A stretch of DNA of 64,000 nt from Nemorincola caseinilytica (GTDB lineage: Bacteria; Bacteroidota; Bacteroidia; Chitinophagales; Chitinophagaceae). A program made the position numbers and the translations under genes. Where the stretch lies: positions 151,255 to 215,254 of the forward strand of contig NZ_BAABFA010000007.1 of the NCBI RefSeq assembly GCF_039540515.1, read 5' to 3'. Under the pieces are notes generated by a model. It worked only from the letters and a program-made list of their open reading frames with translations. It did not search any database and was not told the origin of the DNA. Within the stretch, counting starts at the first letter, position 1. Each line of letters begins with the position of its first letter. This document shows positions 51,486-60,056 of this stretch, one piece after another.

Positions 51486-52528
51486 TACTGCTGTACTTGC
51501 TGCTCTGCACAGCCTCCTGCGTAAAGGACAGACCCACACCGCGCGGCAACACCTATTCTGCCAAGGGCGATGTATACATTGTATGCGAGGGCAACTTCGG
51601 CACGGGCGATGCATCTCTTTATACCTACGACCCTGCTACAGACAGTGTGTACGGCGACCTGTACAGCGCCGCTAACGGGCAGCCGCTGGGAGATGTGTTC
51701 CAGAGCATGCTCCGCATGGGCGACAGCCTCTACCTCTGCATCAATAATTCTGACAAGATAGTGGTGCTGAACGCCACCGACCGCAAACTGGCAGGCACCA
51801 TCAGCATACCCAAGCCGCGCTATATACTGCCCACGGGCAATGGCAAGGCATATGTATCTACCCTATACAGCCACAACATATACACCATAGACGTACACAC
51901 CCTACAGGTGACAGGAACTATAGCCCTGCCCGACAGGAACCCCGAGGGTATGTGCCTGCACAATGGCAGCGTGGTAGTATGTCCGTGGGATACCTTGTGC
52001 AACAAGGTCTATCAACTGGATGCCGCTACAGGGCACATAACAAGGTCGGTGGCACTGCCGGGCTATTCGCCGCATGCTGTAGTAGTAGACAAAGACCAGA
52101 TGCTGTGGGTGATGGCCGGTAATGTGACCAAAAAGCGCAGGGCCACCCTCAGTCGTATAGACCCATCTACAGGTACAGTGCTGAAGACCTATACATTCCC
52201 CGAGAAGACAGATCCTATAAAACCCATCTTCAATGCCACACGCGATACACTATACTTCATACAGGTAAAATATGACGGCAGCACTGCAGACAATGGTATA
52301 TACCGCATGAGCATATACGATGCGGCGCTACCCGCTACTGCCTTTGTACAGGGCACCAAGTACCAGTACTACTGGGCGCTGGGTATAGAACCGGCCACAG
52401 GCCACATATATGTGGGCGACCCAAAGGGCTTTGTGCAAAAGGGCAATGTGACCGTATACCGGCCCGATGGCGCTCTTGTTACTACTTTCCTTACCGGGCT
52501 GGGGCCGGGTATGTTCTATTTCAAATAA
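51458..52528 (+). CDS. BtuG-like YncE-type beta-propeller lipoprotein
   Basis: 356 residues. Lipobox TASC with Cys21 (LLLCTASC) after a short hydrophobic stretch. The mature part is a seven-bladed propeller of the YncE/DUF5074 type: DVYIVCEGNFGTGDASLYTYDPATD, repeated blades such as KPRYILPTGNGKAYVSTLYSHNIYTIDVHTLQVTGTI and SPHAVVVDKDQMLWVMAG. BtuG proteins of Bacteroides capture cobalamin at the outer membrane and pass it to BtuB. The start overlaps the preceding gene by 28 bases, indicating translational coupling within the riboswitch operon. BtuB itself is not in the window. Confidence 0.88.
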   Translation: MDRQAGKILILLYLLLCTASCVKDRPTPRGNTYSAKGDVYIVCEGNFGTGDASLYTYDPATDSVYGDLYSAANGQPLGDVFQSMLRMGDSLYLCINNSDKIVVLNATDRKLAGTISIPKPRYILPTGNGKAYVSTLYSHNIYTIDVHTLQVTGTIALPDRNPEGMCLHNGSVVVCPWDTLCNKVYQLDAATGHITRSVALPGYSPHAVVVDKDQMLWVMAGNVTKKRRATLSRIDPSTGTVLKTYTFPEKTDPIKPIFNATRDTLYFIQVKYDGSTADNGIYRMSIYDAALPATAFVQGTKYQYYWALGIEPATGHIYVGDPKGFVQKGNVTVYRPDGALVTTFLTGLGPGMFYFK

Positions 52529-52555
52529 GCAGCCTCCTCATTGCAGCAAAAAAAC

Positions 52556-52579
52556 AGGGTACCTCTTGCGAGATACCCT
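52556..52579. terminator. Terminator, convergent position
   Basis: Stem AGGGTACCTC / GAGATACCCT (one mismatch position) with loop TTGC, preceded by seven A; it can end both the B12 operon and the M24 peptidase gene. Confidence 0.7.
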
Positions 52580-52603
52580 ATACAGATCGTTTACCGCCAT
52601 TCA

Positions 52604-53896
52604 TCACTTTCTTTTCATCACGGCCTCTATCTCCTCAGTGGTTATGGGTATGCCTTTGAAGAGGTCTATGTTACCGCTCTTGGTCATCCAAATATTGTTC
52701 TCTATGCGTATGCCCATCTGCTCCTCCTCTACATATATACCCGGCTCTATGGTAAAGAGCATGCCCTCTTTTACGGCATCGGTATAGGAGCCCACGTCGT
52801 GTACCACCAGGCCCAGGTGATGCGATACCCCATGGTAGAAATACTTGCGGAAGGCAGGGTCGGCGGGGTCTTGGTTCTTTATATCGCTCTTGGTGATGAG
52901 GCCTATCTTCAGCAGTTGCTTCTCCATCTCGGCATTGATGCTCTTTACATAGTCGGGGAAGAGTATGCCCGGCTTCAGTATGCTCTTGCCATGGTTGTGT
53001 ACGGCCAGGCAGGCATCGTATACTTCCTTCTGCCTCTTGGTGAATTTTCCGTTCACAGGTATGGTACGCGTCAGGTCGGCATTGTAGTTGCCATACTCTG
53101 CGCCAAAGTCCATCAGCAGCAGCTCGCCGTCCTTGCACTCCTGGTTGTTCTCCTCATAGTGCAGGGTACGCGCCCTGTCGCCCGATGCTATGATGCAGCC
53201 ATAGGCATGGCCCGTGGCCCTGTTGCGCAGGAACTCGTGCGTTATCTCGGCCTCTATCTCATACTCCATCACACCCGGCTCCACGAATTTCAGCACCCGG
53301 TCGAACGCTTTTGCCGTTATGGCTATGGCCTGCTTCGTTACTTCTATCTCTTCCTTGGTCTTCACTGCGCGCAGCTCCTTCATTATACGCGCCGCGCGGT
53401 CGTAGTTGTGCGCGGGATATTTCTTCATCAGGTCGTGTACAAAGGCCAGGTCGGTGCGGGGTAGTTCCACATCCAGCCTGTTGTGCTCGTTGGTGTTCAC
53501 ATACACCACATCGGCGCTGTTCATCATCACCTGCAGCATGGTATCAAAACCATCCAGCCACTGCACATTGCTTATACCCGATATGGCCGTGGCCTCATGC
53601 TTGCGCAGCTTGTGACCCACCCATTTTTCCAGCATATCGTTGGGCCGCAGCAGTACCAGTACCTCGCGCATGTTCTTATCGGGGTTGTCGGGGTATAGCA
53701 CCACTATCGTCTTTTCCTGCACTATGCCCGATAGCCACATCACATCGGCATCGGGCTTGTAGCCATACACGCCATCGCCGCTTTTGGGAAAGGTAGGGCT
53801 GGCCGGGAAGATGGCCACAGAATTGGGCTTCATTTTTTTGATGTACCGCTGCCTGTTCTGCTCGTATAGTTTGGATGGTATGGGTGTGTATTTCAT
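52604..53896 (-). CDS. Xaa-Pro aminopeptidase (M24B)
   Basis: 430 residues. An N-terminal aminopeptidase P domain (about 1-130) is followed by the pita-bread metallopeptidase with metal ligands in LLMDFGAEYGNYNADLTRTIPVNG (two Asp), HGVSHHLGLVVHDVG (His), TIEPGIYV (Glu) and GIRIENN (Glu). It removes N-terminal residues preceding proline, using two metal ions, usually Mn2+. Single gene. Confidence 0.95.
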   Translation of the reverse strand: MKYTPIPSKLYEQNRQRYIKKMKPNSVAIFPASPTFPKSGDGVYGYKPDADVMWLSGIVQEKTIVVLYPDNPDKNMREVLVLLRPNDMLEKWVGHKLRKHEATAISGISNVQWLDGFDTMLQVMMNSADVVYVNTNEHNRLDVELPRTDLAFVHDLMKKYPAHNYDRAARIMKELRAVKTKEEIEVTKQAIAITAKAFDRVLKFVEPGVMEYEIEAEITHEFLRNRATGHAYGCIIASGDRARTLHYEENNQECKDGELLLMDFGAEYGNYNADLTRTIPVNGKFTKRQKEVYDACLAVHNHGKSILKPGILFPDYVKSINAEMEKQLLKIGLITKSDIKNQDPADPAFRKYFYHGVSHHLGLVVHDVGSYTDAVKEGMLFTIEPGIYVEEEQMGIRIENNIWMTKSGNIDLFKGIPITTEEIEAVMKRK

Positions 53897-54066
53897 TGAA
53901 AGACCATTTTATGGCTGTGAAGTTAATTCGACAATTCGACAATTCGTGCAAAGGGGTATTTGAGGGGGGATGCGAACAAAAAAGCCGCGCATCTCATACC
54001 TCCCGGCCGGCAAGTTTTAGGGCGGTATTCGGGCAAATGGCGTAGGTTTGTAGCCATTAGTAGTAC

Positions 54067-55941
54067 ATGTTGCTGAAGAGATCGCTGTTTTCCCTTTTAC
54101 TGATGGGGTGCGCATATGGCAGCTCTGCCCAGGTGGACAGGACCGCCACGCAGCCGCGCATCCTCCTGCTGCTCGATAGGTCGAGCAGTATGACCCTGCC
54201 ATGGGAGGGCAACCGCATCAAAACGAAGGTGGCCGATGAGCTCATCCTCCGCCTGATGGACAGCGTGTACCGGGTGAATAGCGATGTGGAGTTCTCCCTG
54301 CGTGTTTTCGGGCACCAGTCTACCGTGCAGGAGAACGACTGCCATGACACCCGCAACGAGGTACCCTTTGCCAAGGACAATAAGCTGCAGATGGAATACC
54401 GGCTGGACGATATAAAGCCGCTCGGTGTCACCTCTATAGCCTATGCCCTGCAGCAGGCCGCCGAGTACGACCTCATAGATGTGAACCGCAACGCCTATAG
54501 CATCATCCTCATTACCGATGGGGGCGAAAGCTGCGGTGGCGATATATGCGCCGTCATGAAGAAGCTGGCCGAAAGCAAGGTGTTCTTCAGGCCCTACATC
54601 ATCAACCTCGAGAGCAGTGCCTCCGTACGCGCGTCCTACACCTGCATGGGCGACTACCTGGAGGTGACCAGGGGCAGCGACATACCCACGGCCGTGAGCA
54701 CCATAGTAAGGGCTTTCCGCCCCGTTATAAATGTAAATACCAAAGAGTACACCAGTATAAAGGAAGTGGCCGCAAAGTCGCCCACGGTAATGGGTGTGAC
54801 CATACCTACAGTAAAGGTCTCAGACACCGTGAAGACGGTGGTCACCATGCCGGTACCTGCACCACCTCCGCCACCTGCACCTAAGAGACCCACGCCCGAG
54901 GTCATAAATAGCCTGCCGGTCTCCGGCATGGCCATGGTCAGGATATATGCGCCCACGCCCGTGCTCACCGCCGCCAGAAAGGTAGCACCCTACAAGGCCG
55001 TAGTGACCGAGGAAGCGCCGCCACCACCGCCTGCGCCAGAGCCCAGGCCGGTAGTGAATGTGGATAAGGTAGCACCTGCCGGTATAGTAACTATAAAGAT
55101 GCCGCTGGTAACACCCGCAGGCGCACGCCTCACGCGCGTAAGCCCCTATGTGGCCGTGGTACCCGACGAGCCCTGGCAGCGCCCCGCACTGCAGGCGATA
55201 GACCGCCTGGCAGGTGGCAAAGCCGGCGCCATGACCATGGACCGTCCCCGCCAGCCCATTGCAAAGGAAAGGGCAGTGGCGCCATACAAGCCACTCATAG
55301 TAGAGGAACTGCCGCAGTTGCCGCCGCCCGAGAAGATAGCCAGGGTAGTACCCATGCCTGCCAAGCGAATAATGACCTTCATACTGCTGGAGAATGGTAC
55401 AGAATCGCGCCTGCGCAGCAAGATACCACCACTGCCCCCGCTGAAGTTCGATGCCGAGCCACCGGTAGCCGTAAAGCCCGTTACACCCACTAAGCCGGCC
55501 GTACCTGTGAAGCCCGGCCCAAAACTGCCCGAGCCTAAGATAGCCGAATACACCATAGAGAAAGAAGATGCCGAAAAGACCACGGTAGAGGTATACTTCA
55601 CCAATGGTCATGGCAAGTTCTTCCCCACTACGCCGCAGGTGCTTATACTGGAGCCCGGTACCGATAAGATGGTGAAACGTTTCTACCGCACGGTAGATGC
55701 CGATGGCAACCCCGACCCGCAGGAGGGCATACCGCCCGGCACCTACAAGCTCGCCTTCTCCGAAACGCGCAGCCTGGTGGTGAACAATGTAGTGATAGAG
55801 CCCAACAAGCGAAACAAGGTGATAGTGACGGTGAAGAAGGCCAGTCTCAGCTTCGAGTATGGCGGCAACCTGGGCAGGCCAGTGAAGGAATTCGAGGCCG
55901 TGGTAATAGAGCGCAACAAGGTAGAGGGTGGCTCTCTGTAG
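54067..55941 (+). CDS. VWA-domain protein with proline-rich repeats, 5' part of a frameshifted gene
   Basis: 624 residues. A signal peptide (ends GSSAQ) is followed by a von Willebrand A domain (about 30-215) with MIDAS DRSSS (D37-x-S39-x-S41) and a TDGG motif. Then come low-complexity Pro-rich segments alternating with repeats of the form A-P-Y-K-x-[LV]-V-x-E-E-x-P-P-P (about 280-500), and a C-terminal domain of about 110 residues (EYTIEKEDAEKTTVEVYFTNGHG ... VEGGSL). The stop at 55939-55941 lies inside a TC-rich run; the same protein appears to continue in another frame (next entry). Probably periplasmic or envelope-associated; the exact role is unknown. Confidence 0.85.
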   Translation: MLLKRSLFSLLLMGCAYGSSAQVDRTATQPRILLLLDRSSSMTLPWEGNRIKTKVADELILRLMDSVYRVNSDVEFSLRVFGHQSTVQENDCHDTRNEVPFAKDNKLQMEYRLDDIKPLGVTSIAYALQQAAEYDLIDVNRNAYSIILITDGGESCGGDICAVMKKLAESKVFFRPYIINLESSASVRASYTCMGDYLEVTRGSDIPTAVSTIVRAFRPVINVNTKEYTSIKEVAAKSPTVMGVTIPTVKVSDTVKTVVTMPVPAPPPPPAPKRPTPEVINSLPVSGMAMVRIYAPTPVLTAARKVAPYKAVVTEEAPPPPPAPEPRPVVNVDKVAPAGIVTIKMPLVTPAGARLTRVSPYVAVVPDEPWQRPALQAIDRLAGGKAGAMTMDRPRQPIAKERAVAPYKPLIVEELPQLPPPEKIARVVPMPAKRIMTFILLENGTESRLRSKIPPLPPLKFDAEPPVAVKPVTPTKPAVPVKPGPKLPEPKIAEYTIEKEDAEKTTVEVYFTNGHGKFFPTTPQVLILEPGTDKMVKRFYRTVDADGNPDPQEGIPPGTYKLAFSETRSLVVNNVVIEPNKRNKVIVTVKKASLSFEYGGNLGRPVKEFEAVVIERNKVEGGSL

Positions 55942-56315
55942 TAAGGCAGAAGTGTACCGAGAAGCTGGAGTATGAGCCCGGCAACTACCATATCGAGATC
56001 AACACCTTTCCTATGGACAGGCGCAATATAGACCTCGACTTCAACGAGAAGGTGATCACTATATTGCAGCCCGGCTTTGCCAAATTCGTGGCAGAAGAAG
56101 GCATGAATAGTGTGACCCTGTACCAGCGCCTGGCCGACAAGTATATGTCTTTCTTCACCCTGCGCCTTGCAGACCCCGTGGCGCAGCACCTGCAGATACA
56201 GCCCGGCGAATACCAGGCCCATTATCACAAGGCCGGTGGCGGCCCCGGCGGGCAGGAAAAAGTTGTGCCCTTTGTCATAAAGGCTACGGAAGAGACGGTA
56301 ATAGAGCTTAAGTAA
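55942..56315 (+). pseudogene. 3' remnant of the VWA gene in a shifted frame
   Basis: Open frame reading R-Q-K-C-T-E-K-L-E-Y-E-P-G-N-Y and on to QPGEYQAHYHKAGGGPGGQEKVVPFVIKATEETVIELK (stop 56315). The amino acids continue the beta-rich domain of the upstream ORF without a gap, so the two were probably one gene of about 750 residues. Removing a TC dinucleotide (33-34 of the TCTCTC run at 55933-55938) would restore the frame. No independent start is convincing (the first ATG is at 56013). Confidence 0.75.
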
Positions 56316-56369
56316 TGTTCGGCATCACCCGGCATCATACACATTTCAATAAATAATACCACTACCCAT

Positions 56370-56819
56370 ATGCATACCATCCATACCCATGTCATCAACT
56401 CAGCCGCGCCCGAATATGCCGAGGTCTTTGCGCTGAGGGAAGAGATATTGCGCAGGCCGCTGGGCATGTCTCTGCACAACGAAGACCTCTCGCGCGATCA
56501 TACCGATGATATAATGGTAGGCAAGGCCGATGGCCGTGTCATAGCCTGCCTCATGCTGCATCACCTCGATGACGGGCAGGTGCAGCTTCGCCAGATGGCC
56601 GTCTACAACGAATGGCAGGGCAAGGGTATAGGTCGCCAGTTGGTGGCTGCCGCCGAAAGGTATGCCGCCGGCAAAGGCTACAGCACAATGGTGCTGCATG
56701 CCCGCGAGGTGGCCATGGGCTTCTACCGCAGTATGGGCTACCGGCAGGTAGGCGATATGTACCACGAGGTAGGCATACCGCACTATACCATGGAGAAAGA
56801 CCTACACGCATCAGCATAA
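56370..56819 (+). CDS. GNAT family N-acetyltransferase
   Basis: 149 residues. HAGVIDEL-type start is absent; instead VFALREEILRRPLGMSLHNEDLSRD leads into VIACLMLHHLDDGQVQLRQMAVYNEWQGKGIGRQLVAAAERYA, with the Q/R-x-x-G-x-G/A loop QGKGIGRQL and HAREVAMGFYRSMGYRQVG at the end, as in the ElaA/YjcF-like GNAT subgroup. Substrate unknown. Confidence 0.88.
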   Translation: MHTIHTHVINSAAPEYAEVFALREEILRRPLGMSLHNEDLSRDHTDDIMVGKADGRVIACLMLHHLDDGQVQLRQMAVYNEWQGKGIGRQLVAAAERYAAGKGYSTMVLHAREVAMGFYRSMGYRQVGDMYHEVGIPHYTMEKDLHASA

Positions 56820-56853
56820 AAATATAAAGGAGCCCATGGGCTCCTTTATATTT
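56818..56853. terminator. Terminator after the GNAT gene
   Basis: Long perfect stem AAAAATATAAAGGAGCCC / GGGCTCCTTTATATTTTT, with a 2-base turn, ending in T-rich sequence; functional in both directions. Confidence 0.9.
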
Positions 56854-56881
56854 TTATAATAGTTCATTTGCATACGGTCCA

Positions 56882-56915
56882 TCACCCTCTCCTTCGGAGA
56901 GGGACGGGGAGAGGC
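56882..56915. repeat. REP-like GC-rich element
   Basis: CACCCTCTCCTTCGGAGAGG followed by GACGGGGAGAGGCCCC; the clearest copy of the family also at 21172 and 36022. Confidence 0.6.
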
Positions 56916-56917
56916 CC

Positions 56918-57637
56918 CTAATAAAGCCTCCAGCGTATGCCCAGTGTCTGCGGGAAGTGCATAAGGCGGTAGTGCGATATAGGCGCTGCCCAATGGTCGC
57001 CGGTGGTATGCACATCCACATAGCGCAGTGCCAGCTCGGCATTCACACCAAAGCGCGGGGTGATGTAGTAGATGAAGCCCGTCTGCAGGCCCAGCGTATA
57101 GCCCATGCCCGATCCATAGTTCACACCATTCGTATACCGTACGCTGGAATCGGTGGCAAGCACGCCATACGAGCGCGAACCATCGTTCACAGTGTTCACC
57201 ATACCCGCCTGTGCGCCAAAGTATAGGTTGGCACGGTTGAAGGTGGTGAACTGCGAGTAGAAGGGTATCACATAGTTCATCTGTACCGATGAGGTAATGG
57301 CGTGGTCGGCTATCAGGAATTTTACCTTGTAGGGGTTCAGCGGCTTGCCATAGCGGTCGTCCATCTGCCATTCTCCAAAGCTCTCCCAACGGCGGTTGCC
57401 TATGTCCACAGACATCATCCAGTGCCAGTTGAAATAATAGCTGGCCCGCAGCGAATAATCCTTCGATACGTTGGTGCTGTTGCCGCTGTAAACTGCAGGT
57501 GGGCCGTCGGGCCTTGTAATGGTACTATAGCCGCCATTCACGCCTATCTCCCAGCGGTATACCGGGGGTAGGTTCTGCGCGAATGCACCGCCCGCAAAAG
57601 CCACATATATGGCTGCGGTAAGCAGGAATGACCTCAT
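56918..57637 (-). CDS. Outer membrane beta-barrel protein
   Basis: 239 residues, signal peptide ending GGAFAQ. Beta-strand pattern: YRWEIGVNGGYSTITRP, YSLRASYYFNWHWMMSVDIGNRRW, ITSSVQMNYVIPFY, ANLYFGAQAGMVNTV, YTLGLQTGFIYYITPRFGVNAELALRYVDV, ending in GIRWRLY with a terminal aromatic residue. A small OmpA/OmpW-like barrel of unknown function. Upstream region 57638-58002 is described separately. Confidence 0.75.
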   Translation of the reverse strand: MRSFLLTAAIYVAFAGGAFAQNLPPVYRWEIGVNGGYSTITRPDGPPAVYSGNSTNVSKDYSLRASYYFNWHWMMSVDIGNRRWESFGEWQMDDRYGKPLNPYKVKFLIADHAITSSVQMNYVIPFYSQFTTFNRANLYFGAQAGMVNTVNDGSRSYGVLATDSSVRYTNGVNYGSGMGYTLGLQTGFIYYITPRFGVNAELALRYVDVHTTGDHWAAPISHYRLMHFPQTLGIRWRLY

Positions 57638-57865
57638 ACTATGAGCTACGGTTTTATAAATTAAGTATCAAATCTAAGCAATTTTTTTTGCTGTCAAAGC
57701 AATTCCGGGCAACAATGTGCCGATAGCGGCAAATGAGCCCTCGCTCCGCCACCGGGGATCACAGCGGCAGCACAGGCAGGCAGCACATCTCCACAGCTTC
57801 TTATTCCATGCCCAAAGGAGCGAAGATCACCCCAAAAAAGTCCCTCTTCTTATGCTACTTTTTTG

Positions 57866-57896
57866 TTGTTAAATACCTTTATAAAAACTATCTTTG
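57866..57896 (+). promoter_or_regulatory. gyrB promoter
   Basis: -33 TTG (57866-57868), 20-base spacer, -7 TATCTTTG (57889-57896). The transcription start would fall near 57902, leaving a leader of about 100 bases that begins with the palindrome. Confidence 0.7.
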
Positions 57897-57904
57897 TAAG
57901 GCTG

Positions 57905-57930
57905 AATATCCGGTCATATGGCCGGATATT
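57905..57930. promoter_or_regulatory. Near-perfect 26-bp palindrome in the gyrB leader
   Basis: AATATCCGG ... CCGGATATT with a CATATG core (one asymmetric pair). It starts just after the predicted transcription start. It could be a repressor operator, a 5'-end RNA hairpin, or a supercoiling-sensitive element. Confidence 0.65.
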
Positions 57931-58002
57931 GTTACATATTAAGACCGTTCGGGGAACGCACTAGCACGCTCTCCAACGGCACAGATACACATTAGAAGAT
58001 AC

Positions 58003-59976
58003 ATGGAAACAGAAAATGAGGTAGTAAAAGCCCCTGCAGAGTACGACGCGGGGAGTATACAGGTTCTGGAAGGTTTGGAAGCGGTGCGCAAACGCCCCGC
58101 GATGTACATAGGCGATATAGGCGTGAAGGGCCTGCACCACCTGGTGTACGAGGTAGTGGACAACTCTATAGACGAGGCGCTGGCAGGGCATTGTAAGAAC
58201 ATAACAGTGACCATACATGCCGACAACTCTATAAGCGTGCTGGACGACGGCCGCGGCATACCTACGGGCATGCACCCCAAAGAGGGTCGGTCGGCACTGG
58301 AAGTGGTGATGACGGTACTGCATGCAGGTGGCAAGTTCGATAAGGACAGCTACAAGGTATCGGGCGGGCTGCATGGTGTGGGGGTGAGCTGCGTGAACGC
58401 GCTGAGCACTGTGATGCACACCACTGTCTTCCGCGAGGGCAAGATATTCGAGCAGGAGTACCGCACGGGCATACCACAGTATGCAGTGCGCGAGATAGGC
58501 ACCTCTACCAACAGGGGTACCCTGCAGCATTTCTGGCCCGATAATACCATCTTCAAAGAAACAGTATACAACAGGGAGATACTGGCAGGTCGCCTGCGCG
58601 AGCTGTCTTACCTGAACAAGGGTATACGCATAGTACTGACCGACAACCGCGAATTCGCAGAGGATGGCCAGCCACTGAGCGAGACCTTCTTCAGCGAGGG
58701 CGGTATCATAGAGTTCGTGCAGATGCTGGACCGTACCGGCAAGCGCGATCCGCTGCTGGCCACACCCATATTCGTAGAAAGCTACGACAAGGAATCGAAC
58801 GTGGCGGTAGATGTGGCACTGAGCTACAACACCTCTTACAACGAGCATATCTTCTCCTACGTCAACAACATCAATACCATAGAAGGTGGTACGCACGTTG
58901 CGGGCTTCCGCCGCTCTATAACGCGCGTATTCAAATCTTATGGCGACAAGAACAAGCTGTTCGAGAAGGCCAAGGTAGAGATAACGGGCGACGACTTCCG
59001 CGAAGGCCTGAGCGCCATCATATCGGTGAAGGTGCCGGAGCCACAGTTCGAGGGACAGACCAAGACCAAACTGGGCAATAACGAGGTGATGGGCGTGGTG
59101 GACGTATGCGTGAGCCGCGTATTGGACGCCTACCTGGAAGAACACCCCAAAGAGGCCAAGCTGATAATAGACAAAGTGATACTGGCCGCACAGGCACGCG
59201 CAGCAGCACGCAAGGCACGCGAGATGGTACAGCGCAAGAGCGTACTATCGGGCGGGGGCATGCCCGGCAAACTGGCAGACTGCTCTGAGCGCGACCCCGA
59301 AAAGTGCGAGCTGTACCTGGTGGAAGGAGATTCGGCCGGTGGTACTGCCAAGCAGGGCCGCGACCGCAGCTACCAGGCCATACTGCCGCTGAGGGGTAAG
59401 ATACTGAACGTAGAAAAGGCGCAGGAATATAAAATTTACGAGAACGAGGAAATAAAGAACATGTTCACTGCATTGGGCGTATCCATAGGTACACCCGAGG
59501 ACCCCAAGGCGCTGAACCTGACAAAGCTGCGCTACCACAAGATCATCATAATGACGGATGCCGATGTGGACGGATCGCACATAGCCACCCTCATACTTAC
59601 TTTCTTCTACCGCTATATGAAAGAACTGGTACTGCAGGGCTATGTATACCTGGCACAGCCACCGCTATACCTGGTGAAGAAAGGCAAGGAAGGCAAATAT
59701 GCCTGGACCGAAGAAGACCGTAAGGCGGCCATAGAAGAGCTGGCAGGCGGCAAGGAAGACTCGGTGAATGTGCAGCGCTATAAAGGTCTGGGTGAGATGA
59801 ACGCAGAGCAATTGTGGGATACCACCATGAACCCCGGAACACGCACGCTGAAGCAGGTGACCATAGAAAGCATGACGTATGCCGATGAGATATTCTCTAT
59901 GCTGATGGGTGATGAGGTACCACCTCGCCGCCAGTTCATAGAGACCCATGCCAAGTATGCCAAGATAGACATCTAG
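58003..59976 (+). CDS. gyrB: DNA gyrase subunit B
   Basis: 657 residues. The ATPase domain has RPAMYIGDIGVKGLHHLVYEVVDNSIDEA, DDGRGIPTGMHPKEG and GGLHGVGVSCVNALS; the TOPRIM domain has LVEGDSAGGTAKQGRD (about 439-454) and TDADVDGSHI (about 518-527); the C-terminus has YKGLGEMNAEQLWDTTM and RRQFIETHAKYAKIDI. The motif GLHHLVYEVVDNSIDEA supports GyrB over ParE. With GyrA it introduces negative supercoils. All eight isoleucines in the first 90 codons are ATA. It has its own promoter with a palindromic leader and a strong terminator. Confidence 0.96.
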   Translation: METENEVVKAPAEYDAGSIQVLEGLEAVRKRPAMYIGDIGVKGLHHLVYEVVDNSIDEALAGHCKNITVTIHADNSISVLDDGRGIPTGMHPKEGRSALEVVMTVLHAGGKFDKDSYKVSGGLHGVGVSCVNALSTVMHTTVFREGKIFEQEYRTGIPQYAVREIGTSTNRGTLQHFWPDNTIFKETVYNREILAGRLRELSYLNKGIRIVLTDNREFAEDGQPLSETFFSEGGIIEFVQMLDRTGKRDPLLATPIFVESYDKESNVAVDVALSYNTSYNEHIFSYVNNINTIEGGTHVAGFRRSITRVFKSYGDKNKLFEKAKVEITGDDFREGLSAIISVKVPEPQFEGQTKTKLGNNEVMGVVDVCVSRVLDAYLEEHPKEAKLIIDKVILAAQARAAARKAREMVQRKSVLSGGGMPGKLADCSERDPEKCELYLVEGDSAGGTAKQGRDRSYQAILPLRGKILNVEKAQEYKIYENEEIKNMFTALGVSIGTPEDPKALNLTKLRYHKIIIMTDADVDGSHIATLILTFFYRYMKELVLQGYVYLAQPPLYLVKKGKEGKYAWTEEDRKAAIEELAGGKEDSVNVQRYKGLGEMNAEQLWDTTMNPGTRTLKQVTIESMTYADEIFSMLMGDEVPPRRQFIETHAKYAKIDI

Positions 59977-60011
59977 GTATTCGAGACCGGGTATTAGGAA
60001 TTAGTTATTAG

Positions 60012-60038
60012 GCGGCTGAGATCTCAGCCGCTTTTTTT
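60012..60038 (+). terminator. gyrB terminator
   Basis: Perfect stem GCGGCTGA / TCAGCCGC with loop GATC, followed by seven T. Classic intrinsic terminator. Confidence 0.95.
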
Positions 60039-60056
60039 GTGGGCATAGCAGAACAC

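Larger units (their letters stand above)
57638..58002. other. gyrB upstream region (365 bp), no supported gene
   Basis: Between divergent beta-barrel and gyrB genes. It contains the gyrB promoter (57866-57896) and a leader palindrome (57905-57930). A short open frame at 57733-57942 lacks coding character and overlaps the promoter. The part 57660-57840 shows no repeat or RNA gene that I can recognise. Confidence 0.5.

Noticed and set aside
53925..53950. AATTCGACAATTCGACAATTCG as a further repeat-family member
   Set aside because: Only two or three direct copies, no complementary arm; too short to include.
57733..57942. 69-codon open frame upstream of gyrB
   Set aside because: Overlaps the promoter and palindrome; no recognisable protein features.
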